A stretch of 64,000 bases of DNA from Sphingobacteriales bacterium (GTDB taxonomy: Bacteria > Bacteroidota > Bacteroidia > Chitinophagales > UBA2359), in the NCBI GenBank assembly GCA_016700115.1, contig CP064999.1, positions 434,001 to 498,000 on the forward strand. Direction: 5' to 3'. The number at the start of each line of letters is the position of its first letter. Position 1 is the stretch's first letter. The notes beneath the pieces are model-generated. The model made no database searches. It saw only the letters and a program-made list of their open reading frames with translations, and was not told the DNA's origin. The position numbers and the translations under genes are program-made. Positions 18,701 to 27,573 of this stretch are shown piece by piece.

Positions 18701-21029
18701 AGCAGAAGCCGGCGGTTGTCCCGAAGCTGTTGCTACTTTCGGAATAACTATCTATCCGCTGCCTGTTGCCAATGCAGGGGCTGATCAGACAGCCTGCGTA
18801 GGCGACCTGCTGATTTTCACCGCTTCAGGGGGTCAGACCTATCAATGGTCTAATGGAGATTCGGGTGCAACTACTACCCTGATTGCAACTTCAGCCACCA
18901 CCCTAACCGTTACCGTAACAGACAGCAACGGTTGTACAGATACAGACGTTGTAAGCATTACTGCCAATCCGCTGCCTACGGTTGCAATAAGCGGAAGTAT
19001 TTCTATTTGCAACGGCGACAACGCAATAATAACCTTCAACGGAACACCCAATGCTACGGTGGTATATACCCTGAACGACAGCGGAATCAACCAAAACATT
19101 GTGTTGAATGCTTTTGGAGTCGCCACTCTGAATACCGGACCACTGACCACTACTACTGTTTACAATCTGGTTAGTGTCAGCACAACGGATTGCAACCAAC
19201 CCGTTACAGAAGCAGTTACTGTAACCGTAATTCCTCTGCCAACGGCCATTATCAGTGGTACGGCGGGTGTTTGTCTGGGTGAAAGCGCTAGTATAGCTTT
19301 TAACGGCACTCCTAATGCTACCGTTTTTTATACGGTAAACGGAGGAACTGCTCAAAGCCTTTTGCTCAATTCAAGCGGAACCGGCCTGCTAAACACAGGA
19401 CCTGTAACTGCCACTACCCTTTATAGTTTAGTCAGTATCAGTACCGCCGGATTACCGGTATGCAGCCAAAACCTGAGCGGCACTGCAACAATTACGGTAG
19501 TTGCTCTTCCGACAGCTATCATTAACGGCAGCACCTCGATCTGTTCGGGCGAATCGGCTACTTTGTCTTTTGTAGGGACTCCCGGGGCTACGGTAATATA
19601 CGACACAGGCGGAAGCCCGCTAAGTATTGTTTTAAGTGCCGGCGGGACTGCTACGGTCAATACAGGAAACCTAAGTTCCACAGTAATATATAACCTGATT
19701 AGTGTCAGCACCACCGGTGCTGCCGTATGCACTCAAACGCTTACCGGCTCAGCAACTGTTACAGTTTTCGCTTTGCCTTCCGCCGATGCCGGTGAAGATC
19801 AAAATATTTGTGCGGGAGCAAGCACAACATTTACGGCAACCGGCGGTACTTCTTATGTATGGAGCACAGGAGGTACTGATGCTGTTATCGCTGTCAGTCC
19901 ATCTGAAACAACCGTCTATACAGTTACCGTTACAGACGACAACTCATGTACAGCCACCGATTCAGTTGTACTGACTGTAAATGAACTTCCACAAGCGAGC
20001 ATCTTTGTGTCGGAAAATTCGGGCAATACTACCAACGACAACACCATTTGCTCCGGCAGCAGTGCGACTTTGACCGCAGCAGGAGGAACTGATTATGAAT
20101 GGAGCAATGGAGCAGGTTTTACAGAAACCATCAATGTAAATCCTGCTGATAACACAATATACAGCGTAACTGTAACCGATTCCAACGGGTGTAGTTCCTC
20201 CGCTCAAACATCGTTAGTGGTTAACCCGAACCCATCTTTTACTATTGCATTCAGCGCTGAACAACTGGCCGCAACCGGTCAGTTGACCTTGAACACTATT
20301 CCGGTTTCTGAAACCAATCTGCCCTGGTCGTATTTATGGTCAAACGGGGAAATGACCGAAAATATTCTGGTGAGTCTGCTCACGCTGTCACCGGAATTAA
20401 CGGTCTTTACCATTTCTCTTACTGTTACCGACAATAACGGCTGCCCTCAAACCGAAGTCTTTGACATGGCGCAGGCAATCGGAGACGGTGAATGTGAATG
20501 GCCATCCATTGACATCAAACAAGACCCCCCTGAAACAGGAGTGCCAAAGGTGTTAATTTGTGTGCTGGATGAACCCGATGCCACTTATCAATGGGGGTAT
20601 TACACCACAGACCCTTTCACTTTTGCCCCTATACCTTTGACGGAGAATCCCACGGCTCAAATGCAGACCTTTATCATCACCGATCCCGACACCACCAAAC
20701 AATACGCTGTTTTGACCAACTACAACAATTGCTGGCGTATGGCTGCATTTAGCGGAAAACTCGGACAAACTCCATTAACCGAAGATTTGATCCAAGTTAT
20801 GCCCAACCCCAATCAGGGCAGTTTTACCTTAACGCTACAAAGCAATTACAAGGGGAATGTTGATGTATCGGTCTGCGACCTGTCGGGCAAAATATGTTTC
20901 CGGCAACAATACAACAAATCAGAGGCATTGTTCAACCCAAACATTACCCTGCCTGCGCCAACGGGCGTTTACCTGCTTCACATAACCTATGGTCAGCAAC
21001 AGCAGGTATTGAAAATCTTTAAATTCTAA
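12780..21029 (+). CDS. Giant SprB-repeat/Ig-like adhesin with T9SS sorting domain
   Basis: This 2749-residue protein has a signal peptide (hydrophobic segment ending LSAQ at about residue 32). A very long array of Ig/PKD-like and SprB-type repeats follows, with the recurring phrase YTVTVTDSNGCTGSA, Trp-Ser-Asn/Thr-Gly turns (YxWSNGxT) and repeated ICxGxSxxL strands. The N-terminal third includes a two-copy block with MDETxWTMTD...GxFNDNVVxYxVLC. The final 85 or so residues are a Por sorting domain (VMPNPNQGSFTLTL ... PTGVYLLHITYG ... VLKIFKF). SprB-like proteins are surface filaments used in gliding or adhesion. A predicted outer-membrane partner starts 30 bp downstream, suggesting a two-gene operon. 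The repeats are diverged, unlike those at 42.4-43.3 kb. Confidence 0.88.
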   Translation: MKTENPHLRKTLSVFLFMLGFWLFHSWQLSAQVSCGLDLASNDAFGCTGTSQVEFSYFNNTDHTLYSIFFDNNALGVGFVDVDDADLPTTTTNDIYIIYVDVPAGAPSGTYTAALQVLSSSGCDQTQYFITINLIPQPTVVVSATPSPTICLGEDTQLNALVDVSNITVVISPGTSIGFLDETTWTMTNSLGNFNGFGGPYAQNSTNYTDLTNNNPPLTFFLETQGIFNDNVAVYNILCNGTTILAGTLPAGQQLTIPNINCIPDLLYQWSPVSDLSDATIADPLAFPSSNTNYNVTVDYLGCMVTSPDILVQVNTASPGAIADNQSICSGGDPVPFVNISNGSATGALSYQWQNSIDGPQNFFSDIAGANAITYDPPPGLTQTTWYRRITKSSLDGFICDSEPSNVVKVLVNPTPEVNGFVSQPGVVCQGDGIQLNGSLSVPTLLLNISGGGFMDETFWTMTDALGQVVATGGPYNFASDNFITIPNANPPLNFTLTTIGNFNDNVVDYTVLCYDEALVAGTLAGGQSLTVPSINCPNGDIQYDWFPTTGLDDPTVANPIASPSVPTTYTLTASYYGCSSTSDGVDVNVILPTPGTIGSNQTICFGGTPNMLTNIAPGTGSSAITYLWQSSTTGPTAGFSDITGAVNATYSPPAGLSVTTWYHRIAIATLNSVSCSSIPSNVVEVTVVPNPSPTISGNPVICQGANTVLGTGLFNTYFWQASNGGSINGAFNLQNITAATAGTYTVTVADANGCTGSASQLVTQIPAPSISFSEPAVNTSCNPPFNGSVSIVSPVGSTVFYQWSNGATTANISQLQGGNYTVTVTDSNGCTGSATITVPQNTSGPIINAIGTNVISCFEDDGSIIINGLAAGTSYVLGYSFNGSVQPNQTQTADALGEISLFNLSAGDYTNIIATSPVGCPSNATNITISGPTLPDISVQTNSPVCEGNLLSLNSIPTGGSGFYTDFIWTGPNDFVAFEEDVTFAATTSNEGIYHVTVTDGNGCTGSAFTEVFINTLPLITITGNLFVCLGESTTLTAFTPEGVDYFWESDFNSPTITYTPIATEDLTVFVTDANGCNSAATVTVTVFEPPVITITQDVDICLGESTLLSAFSPNATDYFWNTSETDPEIFVSPILTTLYTVIVTDVNDCTSTATVLVTVHSPPFLDFSNPVANTACFPPFNGSVGINTTTADDFSFLWSNGATTAFINQIQGGNYIVTVTDNANGCISIGTIDVPQVTNGPFITLSTTPPTTCGGNNGSIILHGLIPGTAYSVAFTQNGSPQPVQTLTANGVGQILLSGLSAGNYTNIFVDISECPSNVLNTVLSNPASPLLTATTNSPVCQGGNLMLNAFPSGGSGVYTGFVWSGPGGYSSNLQNNSLTATATSAGVYSVTVTDSNGCTASANTGVVVINALPTVVVNGGNQTLCAGQTTATISFSGSVSSAVYNWVNNTPSIGLSASGTGNIPAFTALNNTASTVTATISVTPTGNGCVGATQTFTITVLPTPNVTLPANQTLCAGTSTSAIIFSGLVGGTLFNWTNNNPSIGLPSSGTGTISPFSAQNTGITPVSATISVSPSANGCTGTTQSFTITVNPLPNPAPVASPANVCPSGSAVLSAFNGVTYTWNTGQTGSSVTVTPLTNTTYTVTATNATGCSAAGNVSVSVLTPPVATASSSNPCVGGTLTLSSSGGNAYLWSGPNGFSSNQQNPLVSNNSTNVLNGTYSVTVTGANGCTDSASVLVVISSTLSPVITGTTQICSGNSTTLNAGAGYSSYLWNTGVTSQTLTTAIAGNYSVTVSNSAGCTGSTFTSVQVTSPPNAGADNSADICNNPDEGNTIINLNTLITGDPGGVFTPIGGAPPLSNNNDTFDGDGITPGNYQYSYTVAGTPPCPDEQAILTINVNACISCPNPPTANFSYPESGYCLGSGIVNPALLGGAVSGLWSATPGGLSINAFTGIISSNASLPGVYTVTNTVAEAGGCPEAVATFGITIYPLPVANAGADQTACVGDLLIFTASGGQTYQWSNGDSGATTTLIATSATTLTVTVTDSNGCTDTDVVSITANPLPTVAISGSISICNGDNAIITFNGTPNATVVYTLNDSGINQNIVLNAFGVATLNTGPLTTTTVYNLVSVSTTDCNQPVTEAVTVTVIPLPTAIISGTAGVCLGESASIAFNGTPNATVFYTVNGGTAQSLLLNSSGTGLLNTGPVTATTLYSLVSISTAGLPVCSQNLSGTATITVVALPTAIINGSTSICSGESATLSFVGTPGATVIYDTGGSPLSIVLSAGGTATVNTGNLSSTVIYNLISVSTTGAAVCTQTLTGSATVTVFALPSADAGEDQNICAGASTTFTATGGTSYVWSTGGTDAVIAVSPSETTVYTVTVTDDNSCTATDSVVLTVNELPQASIFVSENSGNTTNDNTICSGSSATLTAAGGTDYEWSNGAGFTETINVNPADNTIYSVTVTDSNGCSSSAQTSLVVNPNPSFTIAFSAEQLAATGQLTLNTIPVSETNLPWSYLWSNGEMTENILVSLLTLSPELTVFTISLTVTDNNGCPQTEVFDMAQAIGDGECEWPSIDIKQDPPETGVPKVLICVLDEPDATYQWGYYTTDPFTFAPIPLTENPTAQMQTFIITDPDTTKQYAVLTNYNNCWRMAAFSGKLGQTPLTEDLIQVMPNPNQGSFTLTLQSNYKGNVDVSVCDLSGKICFRQQYNKSEALFNPNITLPAPTGVYLLHITYGQQQQVLKIFKF

Positions 21030-21059
21030 CATCAGACCGGTTCAATTTTTAAATTCACA

Positions 21060-22520
21060 ATGACTATGAAAAACCTTCTTCTTATCTGTCTGATTCTTTT
21101 CTTTACGCTGTTTGCAGGGTTCCAATTTGCCTATGCACAAAACACCGGAATGAACGACAATGAAATGGAATACCGCATCAATAAGCTGTTGAACGAATAT
21201 AATATTCATGCAACCCTTGTGGACGAAAATGGTGCCTTGTCGCCCTTAGCAAGGCAGCGTTTTCTGGCATTGTTTACCAAAAATGCAAAAGTATATAATG
21301 AACTGCCCGATACGCCGAACTTCGGTAAAAAAATGTCTGTTTCCGCTTATGCCGACCAGCAAAGCGAATGGTTTCCTCAAGGGCTGACCGTTCAATTGAG
21401 CAAACCTGAAATTTTGAGAAGTGGTGTACATCAGGATTTGAATTACGATTCCATGTTTGTGGTTTCGTCGGTAAAAACCTTTAGCGGAGTGAATAAAGCA
21501 GGAGTTAAAGTTGAGAAGAAGTCGAAGAAATTGTATTTTGTTCTTGGTTATGACAAAGACTCAGAGAAACTGATCATTACCGCCATCAGCAATATGGAAG
21601 AAACCGCAGTTACTCTTGCAGAGTTCAGAGTACCAAAATCGAAAAAAACAGAAGAAAATCCTCCTTTACAGGTAGGAGTTGGGATTATGCCGGGTTTTGG
21701 AAACCTGATTGGGGATTTGAGCGGAACAGGTGCTTTATTTTACGAAAACCTGAGCGGACTGAATCAAACCATCACTTTTAGTTTTGGTACCCATGCCTAT
21801 CTGTTGCTGAGTGTTGGCAGCCGGATGCAATGGGGAGTCGGTTTAGGAACAAGCCGTCTTTTGCGGAGACTGACTCTCGATTCATACACAGGCACCTATC
21901 AGGCTACCGACAACGATGGGGAGAACTATACCAGAAACATCAATATCAGCAACTTAAGCGAAGAATACCTCCAAAATGCGATGAACCTCCCCTTGTTTAT
22001 CCGGTATAACATCACCAAAACCGGTACATTGAGCGTGTTTACAGATGTGGGTTTTGCCTTCGGCATGAATATTACCGGAAAGCATACTTACGGAGGCACT
22101 TTTACCGCATTTAATACGTATGAGCGCACTCAACCCGAAATTTATACATTTACTCTGCGCAGCGAAGAAGGTGAAGAGTTCGATGCCTATAACAATCACT
22201 ACGGGTTGTATGAAAATCTGACAATTTCTGACCGCGAGATAATTCAGGAAAACCAAAAACTGAGCCTTAAATCTTTTCAGGCAGCCATGCTTCTATCCGT
22301 TGGCTCCACGTTTAAGCTCAGCAATCGCTTGTATCTGTTCGGAACTGCCCGCGCTCAAATGGGTATCAGCGATATCAACAACAGTGCTGCACAAAGCGGC
22401 AAACGGATGTTGCTACCCAACGCCAATCAATACAACAGCATCATGACCACCCTCGGCAGCCCGCTTCGTCCGGTAATGGTAGGTGCCGAAATGGGCATAC
22501 TTTTTAACCTGAAAAACTAA
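21060..22520 (+). CDS. Predicted outer-membrane beta-barrel protein, partner of the giant adhesin
   Basis: The 486-residue protein has a signal peptide ending FAYAQ at about residue 27. A 170-residue globular part follows, then a glycine- and aromatic-rich beta-strand series (LQVGVGIMPGFGNLIG, ITFSFGTHAYLLLSVGSRMQWGVG, LSVFTDVGFAFGMNI, LFGTARAQMGISD) and a C-terminal VGAEMGILFNLKN, consistent with an outer-membrane barrel. No family name is certain. It starts 30 bp after the adhesin stop; an alternative ATG lies two codons downstream of the one used. The arrangement recalls large T9SS adhesins paired with a barrel that anchors or displays them, but that function is an inference. Confidence 0.72.
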   Translation: MTMKNLLLICLILFFTLFAGFQFAYAQNTGMNDNEMEYRINKLLNEYNIHATLVDENGALSPLARQRFLALFTKNAKVYNELPDTPNFGKKMSVSAYADQQSEWFPQGLTVQLSKPEILRSGVHQDLNYDSMFVVSSVKTFSGVNKAGVKVEKKSKKLYFVLGYDKDSEKLIITAISNMEETAVTLAEFRVPKSKKTEENPPLQVGVGIMPGFGNLIGDLSGTGALFYENLSGLNQTITFSFGTHAYLLLSVGSRMQWGVGLGTSRLLRRLTLDSYTGTYQATDNDGENYTRNINISNLSEEYLQNAMNLPLFIRYNITKTGTLSVFTDVGFAFGMNITGKHTYGGTFTAFNTYERTQPEIYTFTLRSEEGEEFDAYNNHYGLYENLTISDREIIQENQKLSLKSFQAAMLLSVGSTFKLSNRLYLFGTARAQMGISDINNSAAQSGKRMLLPNANQYNSIMTTLGSPLRPVMVGAEMGILFNLKN

Positions 22521-22567
22521 AGTTGTCTTAGTTTCAAGGGTACGGAAAAAAGTTGAAAAGCGGAAGC

Positions 22568-23941
22568 TTAGAAATTAACCCCTATCAACGAAACAGATAA
22601 GGCCGCCATCGGCTTAACTTTTTTGGTCAGCAAGGTTACGATGTCTCCGGTGGTGATGCTCAAAAATGATTTATCGCCGATAGAGATGGCCAAACCTGCC
22701 GGCATTCGCCACCCGAAGGTTTTATTATAGTATGCTCCGGTTGTGAAATGGAATTGCTGAGGGATAATACCGACATCTAAGCCTACCAAATAACCCGAAT
22801 TGTATCCATAATCCCGTCTTTGGTTTTTGGTCGGGAACAGCAAATCGGTATAAGCCGTCAGTGCTTTGGTAAACCTATAGGCAACATTTAGCCTGATTTC
22901 TGCATTAGTCGGAGTGGCAAAATTTTGTCCGGCCTGAAAAGGCAGTAAATTGGCAAAACTCTTAACTTCTTCTGCAACCTGATAGGTATCAATAGTTTGG
23001 GTGGAATCTATGGGCAGCACTTGTGCATCTTCCGCCTGCTTAACATTGTCATTCCACCTTGTTCTGCCAAGATTTATTGCCGCAAAGTCCACACTCAATT
23101 TGTTAAAAAACAACAAGTTAACCCCTGCACTAAAACTCTGACCCCTACCCGATGCATCAAATAATTTTCGCGATTTATTGGAAAAAAGTGAATCTACCGT
23201 CAGATCGCCAATTGTGCTGTAAAATTCAGAAAAGGAGGAATATCCTGTTCCTGTCGAATCGGCAATGCTCGAATCAAAATGACCAATACCCCAGATATGG
23301 CGATAACTTGCTCCCAAAAAAACCTTTACCATTTCGTTTTTGTAGGCAGACCGCCCGTAGCTCAAACTCAATACGCGGGTATGGTTATAAAGTACATTGG
23401 CATCCAGGTCGGTCGAGTTGGGATTGTTGTTTCCACCCACATTGTTAGGGTCGTCTGAAAACATGGTTGAAGCATAATTTTGATCTAATGCCATATTGCC
23501 GGTAATATAATCGCTTAAGTTGATGCTTAATCCTCCGAAACCTTCCTTAATCCATGATCCTGAAATCCAGGTAATGTTCAAAGCACCATTGAGTCGAAAA
23601 TTATCCCCGCTGCTTATGATGTTTTGAGCAATTTGGTTTTGAGTTTCAGTCGCAATAGAATCTTTTGAAAAAAGGAATTTTAAGGCATCACTCCTGCCTA
23701 AATTATTGCTATAAGAGTTAAATCCCACCTGCATAAGGTTTAAGGTACTCCCTGTTTGTGTGGCTGCACCTAAATAGGCAGGATTAACATTACTGGTACT
23801 GCTTAAGATATTGGTTATTCTGCCCCCTCCATAAACAAACTGTGAGCCGCTGAAGGTGGAAAACATTTGCGCCCATCCAAATTGCGGCATCATTATTAAA
23901 CCAACAAAAATAAAAACGGATAAACATCGAAAATCTCTCAT
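22568..23941 (-). CDS. DUF5723-like outer-membrane protein
   Basis: This 457-residue protein has a signal peptide (ending GWAQ at about residue 25) and many short alternating strands with glycine and aromatic residues (GALNITWISGSWIKEGFGGLSI, VNLLFFNKLSVDFAAINLG, LNVAYRFTKALTAYTDLLFP). It also has the early SNVNPAYLGA segment seen in DUF5723 and PorP/SprF-like barrels. It converges on the adhesin operon with 47 bp between stops. An exact TAnnTTTG promoter element lies about 135 bp upstream of its ATG. The function is unknown; assignment to this family is from pattern recognition. Confidence 0.68.
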   Translation of the reverse strand: MRDFRCLSVFIFVGLIMMPQFGWAQMFSTFSGSQFVYGGGRITNILSSTSNVNPAYLGAATQTGSTLNLMQVGFNSYSNNLGRSDALKFLFSKDSIATETQNQIAQNIISSGDNFRLNGALNITWISGSWIKEGFGGLSINLSDYITGNMALDQNYASTMFSDDPNNVGGNNNPNSTDLDANVLYNHTRVLSLSYGRSAYKNEMVKVFLGASYRHIWGIGHFDSSIADSTGTGYSSFSEFYSTIGDLTVDSLFSNKSRKLFDASGRGQSFSAGVNLLFFNKLSVDFAAINLGRTRWNDNVKQAEDAQVLPIDSTQTIDTYQVAEEVKSFANLLPFQAGQNFATPTNAEIRLNVAYRFTKALTAYTDLLFPTKNQRRDYGYNSGYLVGLDVGIIPQQFHFTTGAYYNKTFGWRMPAGLAISIGDKSFLSITTGDIVTLLTKKVKPMAALSVSLIGVNF

Positions 23942-24075
23942 GGCCGTTCATTTAGTATTCAATAAACTTGTTTATAGTTTTCAGCAATCGCATTAACTGT
24001 AAATCACTTCCAAAGTAGGTTTTTTGTTACAGACCTGCACCAACTTTTTAAAAAAATATTTGAAGTTTAATTCTG

Positions 24076-24083
24076 CAAATATA
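24076..24083 (-). promoter_or_regulatory. -7 promoter element for the DUF5723-like gene
   Basis: Read on the minus strand this is TATATTTG, an exact TAnnTTTG match 135 bp upstream of the ATG at 23941. TTG-containing sequence occurs about 26 bp further upstream, slightly beyond the spacing seen at guaB and infC. Confidence 0.35.
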
Positions 24084-24684
24084 AAAAAAGGTGGTTTCGT
24101 ACAGTTATGCAACAAAAATAATCACCTCCCCTGTTTTATAACTCAAAGTTCAAAAAACAATTGCAGGTTTAGACGAAATGCAATTTCTGAGACTCATTTT
24201 TTATCAACTCAAGCAACCTGCTAACTATCCCTGCCTCTTTGCTGATAATGGATTTTCAACAGTTTGAAACTGCCCCGCCCATCACTTTTATTAAAGCTAA
24301 AAACTAAGACAAGGTAAATACAAAGCCTCTTTTTTTCTACAAAATCTCATTATCCGAATTGAGTTATTCCGTGCAAATGGCCTTGCAACCACCAAGTTTC
24401 TTCCCCCTAAACCTGTTTTATATTATCCAGCTTCCGACAAATTAAACAAAACCGGTAGTTTTACTAAATATTGATCCAATACCTAACGACAAACAGTTGG
24501 GTTTACTTATAGATAGCCGGTGCAATTTTTAAAGCCCCCTCCACACCTTCATCCGGGTATCTTAAGCAGAAATTATTTTCTACCCGCCTCCTACCATTTA
24601 GTGTTTAATTCCAACCAATCTGAATATCGTTTTTAAGCACTTGTGTTGCAAAATTTTATACCTCAGGAGAAAAAAGGTGGTTGA
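24084..24684. other. Long intergenic region without a recognised gene
   Basis: Between the promoter element at 24.08 kb and the second 21-bp array I found no coding frame with family resemblance, no tRNA-like cloverleaf and no clear hairpin terminator. The base composition is AT-rich. A similar featureless stretch lies between the array and folE (24985-25333), where TACTTTGC at about 25294-25301 is a near-match to a -7 element. Confidence 0.5.
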
Positions 24685-24984
24685 CAAAAAGCCATTGCAG
24701 GGGTGCAATGACCCTTTGCAGGGGCACTTTAGGTCATTGCAGGGGTACATTAACCCTTTGCAGGGGCACTTTAAGCCATTGCAGAGGTGCATTAACTCAA
24801 TGCAGGGGCAAATTGAGTTATTGTGTAGGTGCATTGACCTTTTGCAGGGGTACATTCAATCATTGCAGGGGTGCATTGACCTTTTGCAGGGATACATTCA
24901 ATCATTGCAGGGGTGCATTGACCCTTTGCAGGGGCACTTTAAGTCATTGCAGGGGTGCAATATGCTATTGCAGGTGACCAAAAT
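24685..24984 (+). repeat. Array of fourteen exact 21-bp units (TGCAGGGGTGCA family), copy 2, inverted relative to copy 1
   Basis: TGCA cores occur at 24696, 24717, 24738, 24759, 24780, 24801, (TGTG at 24822), 24843, 24864, 24885, 24906, 24927, 24948 and 24969, which is fourteen units at exactly 21 bp with no indel. The plus-strand core TGCAGGGGTGCA is the reverse complement of the core at 7.3 kb, so the arrays are inverted relative to each other. Units again alternate between a GGGGTGCA/GGGGTACA form and a GGGGCACTTT form. The plus frame and the copy-1 minus frame would both give heptads beginning LQG with Cys or His at the fourth or fifth position (for example PLQGHFK and SLQGCID). No ribosome-binding site or family supports a protein. 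Confidence 0.9.
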
Positions 24985-25333
24985 CCTTTTTGTATTAATG
25001 AAAAACTAATATCTTAACTGTTTAGGCAGATTGCATTTTATGAGATTGAACGCCAACTGGGCAATTTAGGAATTGCAGAATTTCTATGCCTTGCCATAGA
25101 ACCGTTCCATTAAAATTATGTTTTTCAATAGTAAAGTTGCCAAATTTAATCGGGTTGTTTAATTTTTTTGAAATTATTTTAAACAAATCAAAACCAATTT
25201 GAAGGAACCGTGTTATAAATCTATGTACATATTTTAAAAATGCTTTTAAATAAAGTCCATACCTCTTATCTTCGCTGTCCCAAATTTTAGAAAAAATACT
25301 TTGCATTTTAACCAAATACCCCCCCCAAAGCCA

Positions 25334-26065
25334 ATGAAAGCATTAAATGGAAACCTGAATAAAAAAGGTTTAAAAATTGATATTTCCCATAAAAAAAACC
25401 TGCACAACAGGGCAGAACTGGATTTGATTGAAAACATAGGTGATCACCATCTATTCACCAATATCAATACCCCTTTGAGGGAGGGCGCATTTGATTTAGA
25501 CGATGATACCAAAATTGAATTGATTGAAGAGCGATTTGCAGAAATCATGACCATCATGGGGCTTGATCTGAACGATGACAGCTTAAAAGGTACTCCACGC
25601 CGTGTTGCCAAAATGTACATCAAAGAAATATTCAGTGGGCTGCATCCGGACAATAAGCCCGAAATTACCCTGTTTGACAACAAGTACGGGTATCACGAAA
25701 TGCTCATAGAAAAGGACATTACCGTTCATTCCAACTGTGAACACCATTTTGTTCCCATTATCGGAAGGGCACATATCGCATATATTCCCCACCAAAAAGT
25801 GATCGGGCTGTCAAAAATCAACCGCCTTGTTCAATATTACAGCAAACGCCCTCAAGTACAGGAGCGACTAACCATTCAAATTGCTTATGAACTTCGCAAG
25901 GCTTTGCAAACCCCTGATGTGGCCGTAATAATAGAAGCCGACCACTCCTGCGTCATGATGCGGGGTGTGCAGGACTGCAATTCGAGTACCATTACAACCC
26001 AATATCTGGGTCAGTTTGAAAATCCGGATATTAAAAACGAATTCCTTAAACTGCTCGGAAAGTAA
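25334..26065 (+). CDS. folE: GTP cyclohydrolase I
   Basis: The enzyme converts GTP to 7,8-dihydroneopterin triphosphate, the first step towards folate or tetrahydrobiopterin. The 243-residue protein has the conserved GTPRRVAKMY segment, the zinc ligands Cys135 and His138 in HSNCEHHF and Cys206 in ADHSCVMMRGV, and the IGLSKINRLVQYYSKRPQVQERLT helix. The first ATG in frame is 25334; a TTG at 25301 would add eleven residues. The first 50 or so residues are an extension before the catalytic core, common in Bacteroidota. folP, a later folate gene, lies 22 kb away and is not linked. All catalytic residues are present. Confidence 0.96.
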   Translation: MKALNGNLNKKGLKIDISHKKNLHNRAELDLIENIGDHHLFTNINTPLREGAFDLDDDTKIELIEERFAEIMTIMGLDLNDDSLKGTPRRVAKMYIKEIFSGLHPDNKPEITLFDNKYGYHEMLIEKDITVHSNCEHHFVPIIGRAHIAYIPHQKVIGLSKINRLVQYYSKRPQVQERLTIQIAYELRKALQTPDVAVIIEADHSCVMMRGVQDCNSSTITTQYLGQFENPDIKNEFLKLLGK

Positions 26066-26253
26066 ATCATTTGGTCTTGTACTCACTGATTTTTCAAAAC
26101 CGCAAGCCCCTTTCCTTAGTATAATCAGGCCAAACCGGCAAGTAGGGTTGTTGCAAACAACATCCAGTCATGTCGTGATACCTATACAGTTATTTCTCTC
26201 TGAAAAAAGAGGGCAGGATGAGTGCCTTGAAAGTTAGAAAACTATAGAATATT

Positions 26254-27339
26254 TTACTGTTCAAACCTGCTGATCCGGTTTTGTTTGACCGCCAGATATC
26301 CGTTGCGGGCACATGCTTTTATGAGGTAAATCAGATTGCCGAAACGCTCATCTTTGGTAAAGCCTTTTTGGTACCGTGCATAGATTTGCTGCCCGATGAC
26401 CCCGATTTTAAAACAAGCAAAAGCATAGTAAAAAACGAAGTTATCTAAATTGCTTCCCGTGTTTTGAGCATAACGCGCTGCAATTTCTTCACGGCTCAGG
26501 TTTCCGGGCAAAGCGGTCATGCTAAACTGTTTCAAAGCGGGATGGTCGTCCGGTTCTGCCCAATATGCAAGCGTGGTGCCCAAATCCATTAAAGGATCCC
26601 CAACCGTAGCCATTTCCCAATCTAACACGGCCAAAATTTGGGTCAGTTTGTCCGGATTAAGAATCAGATTGTCATATTTATAGTCGTTGTGTAAAAATGC
26701 AGGCGTTTTGGTTTCGGGAGGCAAATGTGAGACAGTCCAATCTGCTAAAAAGTCCATGTCAGTCAAAACATCCGTTTGGGCATTCCGATACCGTTTAATC
26801 CATCCCATGACCTGTCTTTCTACAAATCCTTCGGGTTTTCCCAGCCCGATTAACCCTGTTTCGTAAATATTGATCTTGTGGAGATTGGCAAGATTATCAA
26901 TTGCAGCTTTTGAAATACCGCCCATTAACTCAGTTGTCAGTATGAGGTCTTTGGGAGGACGGTTTCTCAAAATCACCCCGCTCACTTTTTCCATCAGGTA
27001 AAAAGGTGAACCGATAATGTTTTCATTGTTACAATACAAAATCGCGGTCGGAACCTGTGGATATACTTGTTTCAACAAACTAATCACCTGATATTCCCGC
27101 CCCATATCATGCGCTGATTTTATATTTGCGCCAAAAGGAGGCCGTCGCAAAACATAATCTCGGGTTTGGGTTTCTATCAGATAGGTCAGGTTTGAATACC
27201 CGCCCGGATACTGCCTGATGTGAATAATCTCACTAAAATCGCTCAGTTCATCCTTTAAATAATGGTTTAAAGCCTGAAGGTTTAATTCTTCGCCCGGACG
27301 AACAGCAACCGCCTGATCTATATTTGACGATAAAGGCAT
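26254..27339 (-). CDS. APH/ACAD10-11-like phosphotransferase family protein
   Basis: The 361-residue protein has an aminoglycoside-phosphotransferase/choline-kinase fold. A nucleotide-binding strand (YPGGYSNLTYLIET, then YVLRRPPFG with the expected Lys replaced by Arg) is followed by the catalytic loop FLHNDYKYDNLIL (H-x-D-x4-N) and the metal-binding DWEMATVGDPLMDLG. This resembles the kinase domain of ACAD10/11, which phosphorylates 4-hydroxyacyl-CoA during hydroxy-acid breakdown. No acyl-CoA dehydrogenase gene is adjacent, so the substrate is open. No signal peptide is visible. It is convergent with folE and its own upstream region (27340-27573) is shared with the divergent M48 gene. Confidence 0.84.
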   Translation of the reverse strand: MPLSSNIDQAVAVRPGEELNLQALNHYLKDELSDFSEIIHIRQYPGGYSNLTYLIETQTRDYVLRRPPFGANIKSAHDMGREYQVISLLKQVYPQVPTAILYCNNENIIGSPFYLMEKVSGVILRNRPPKDLILTTELMGGISKAAIDNLANLHKINIYETGLIGLGKPEGFVERQVMGWIKRYRNAQTDVLTDMDFLADWTVSHLPPETKTPAFLHNDYKYDNLILNPDKLTQILAVLDWEMATVGDPLMDLGTTLAYWAEPDDHPALKQFSMTALPGNLSREEIAARYAQNTGSNLDNFVFYYAFACFKIGVIGQQIYARYQKGFTKDERFGNLIYLIKACARNGYLAVKQNRISRFEQ

Positions 27340-27573
27340 GATTGTTTTGTGTCAAATAAATTAAGAATTTATACAGGAAAAAACGAAAGCCTGATTGGGT
27401 TAATTTATAAAAAAGTGACCATTCAGCAAAAAAGTCGTATATAAGCTAATAGATTATTTCCCCCTGAATTAGCTCGACCCTCAAAGTAACACAAATTGTG
27501 CGGAAATTGCAAAAAGGCAATTTGAAGCATAAAAAGACGTTTTAGTCAAACCAACTGTAAAAAGTATAAAACT

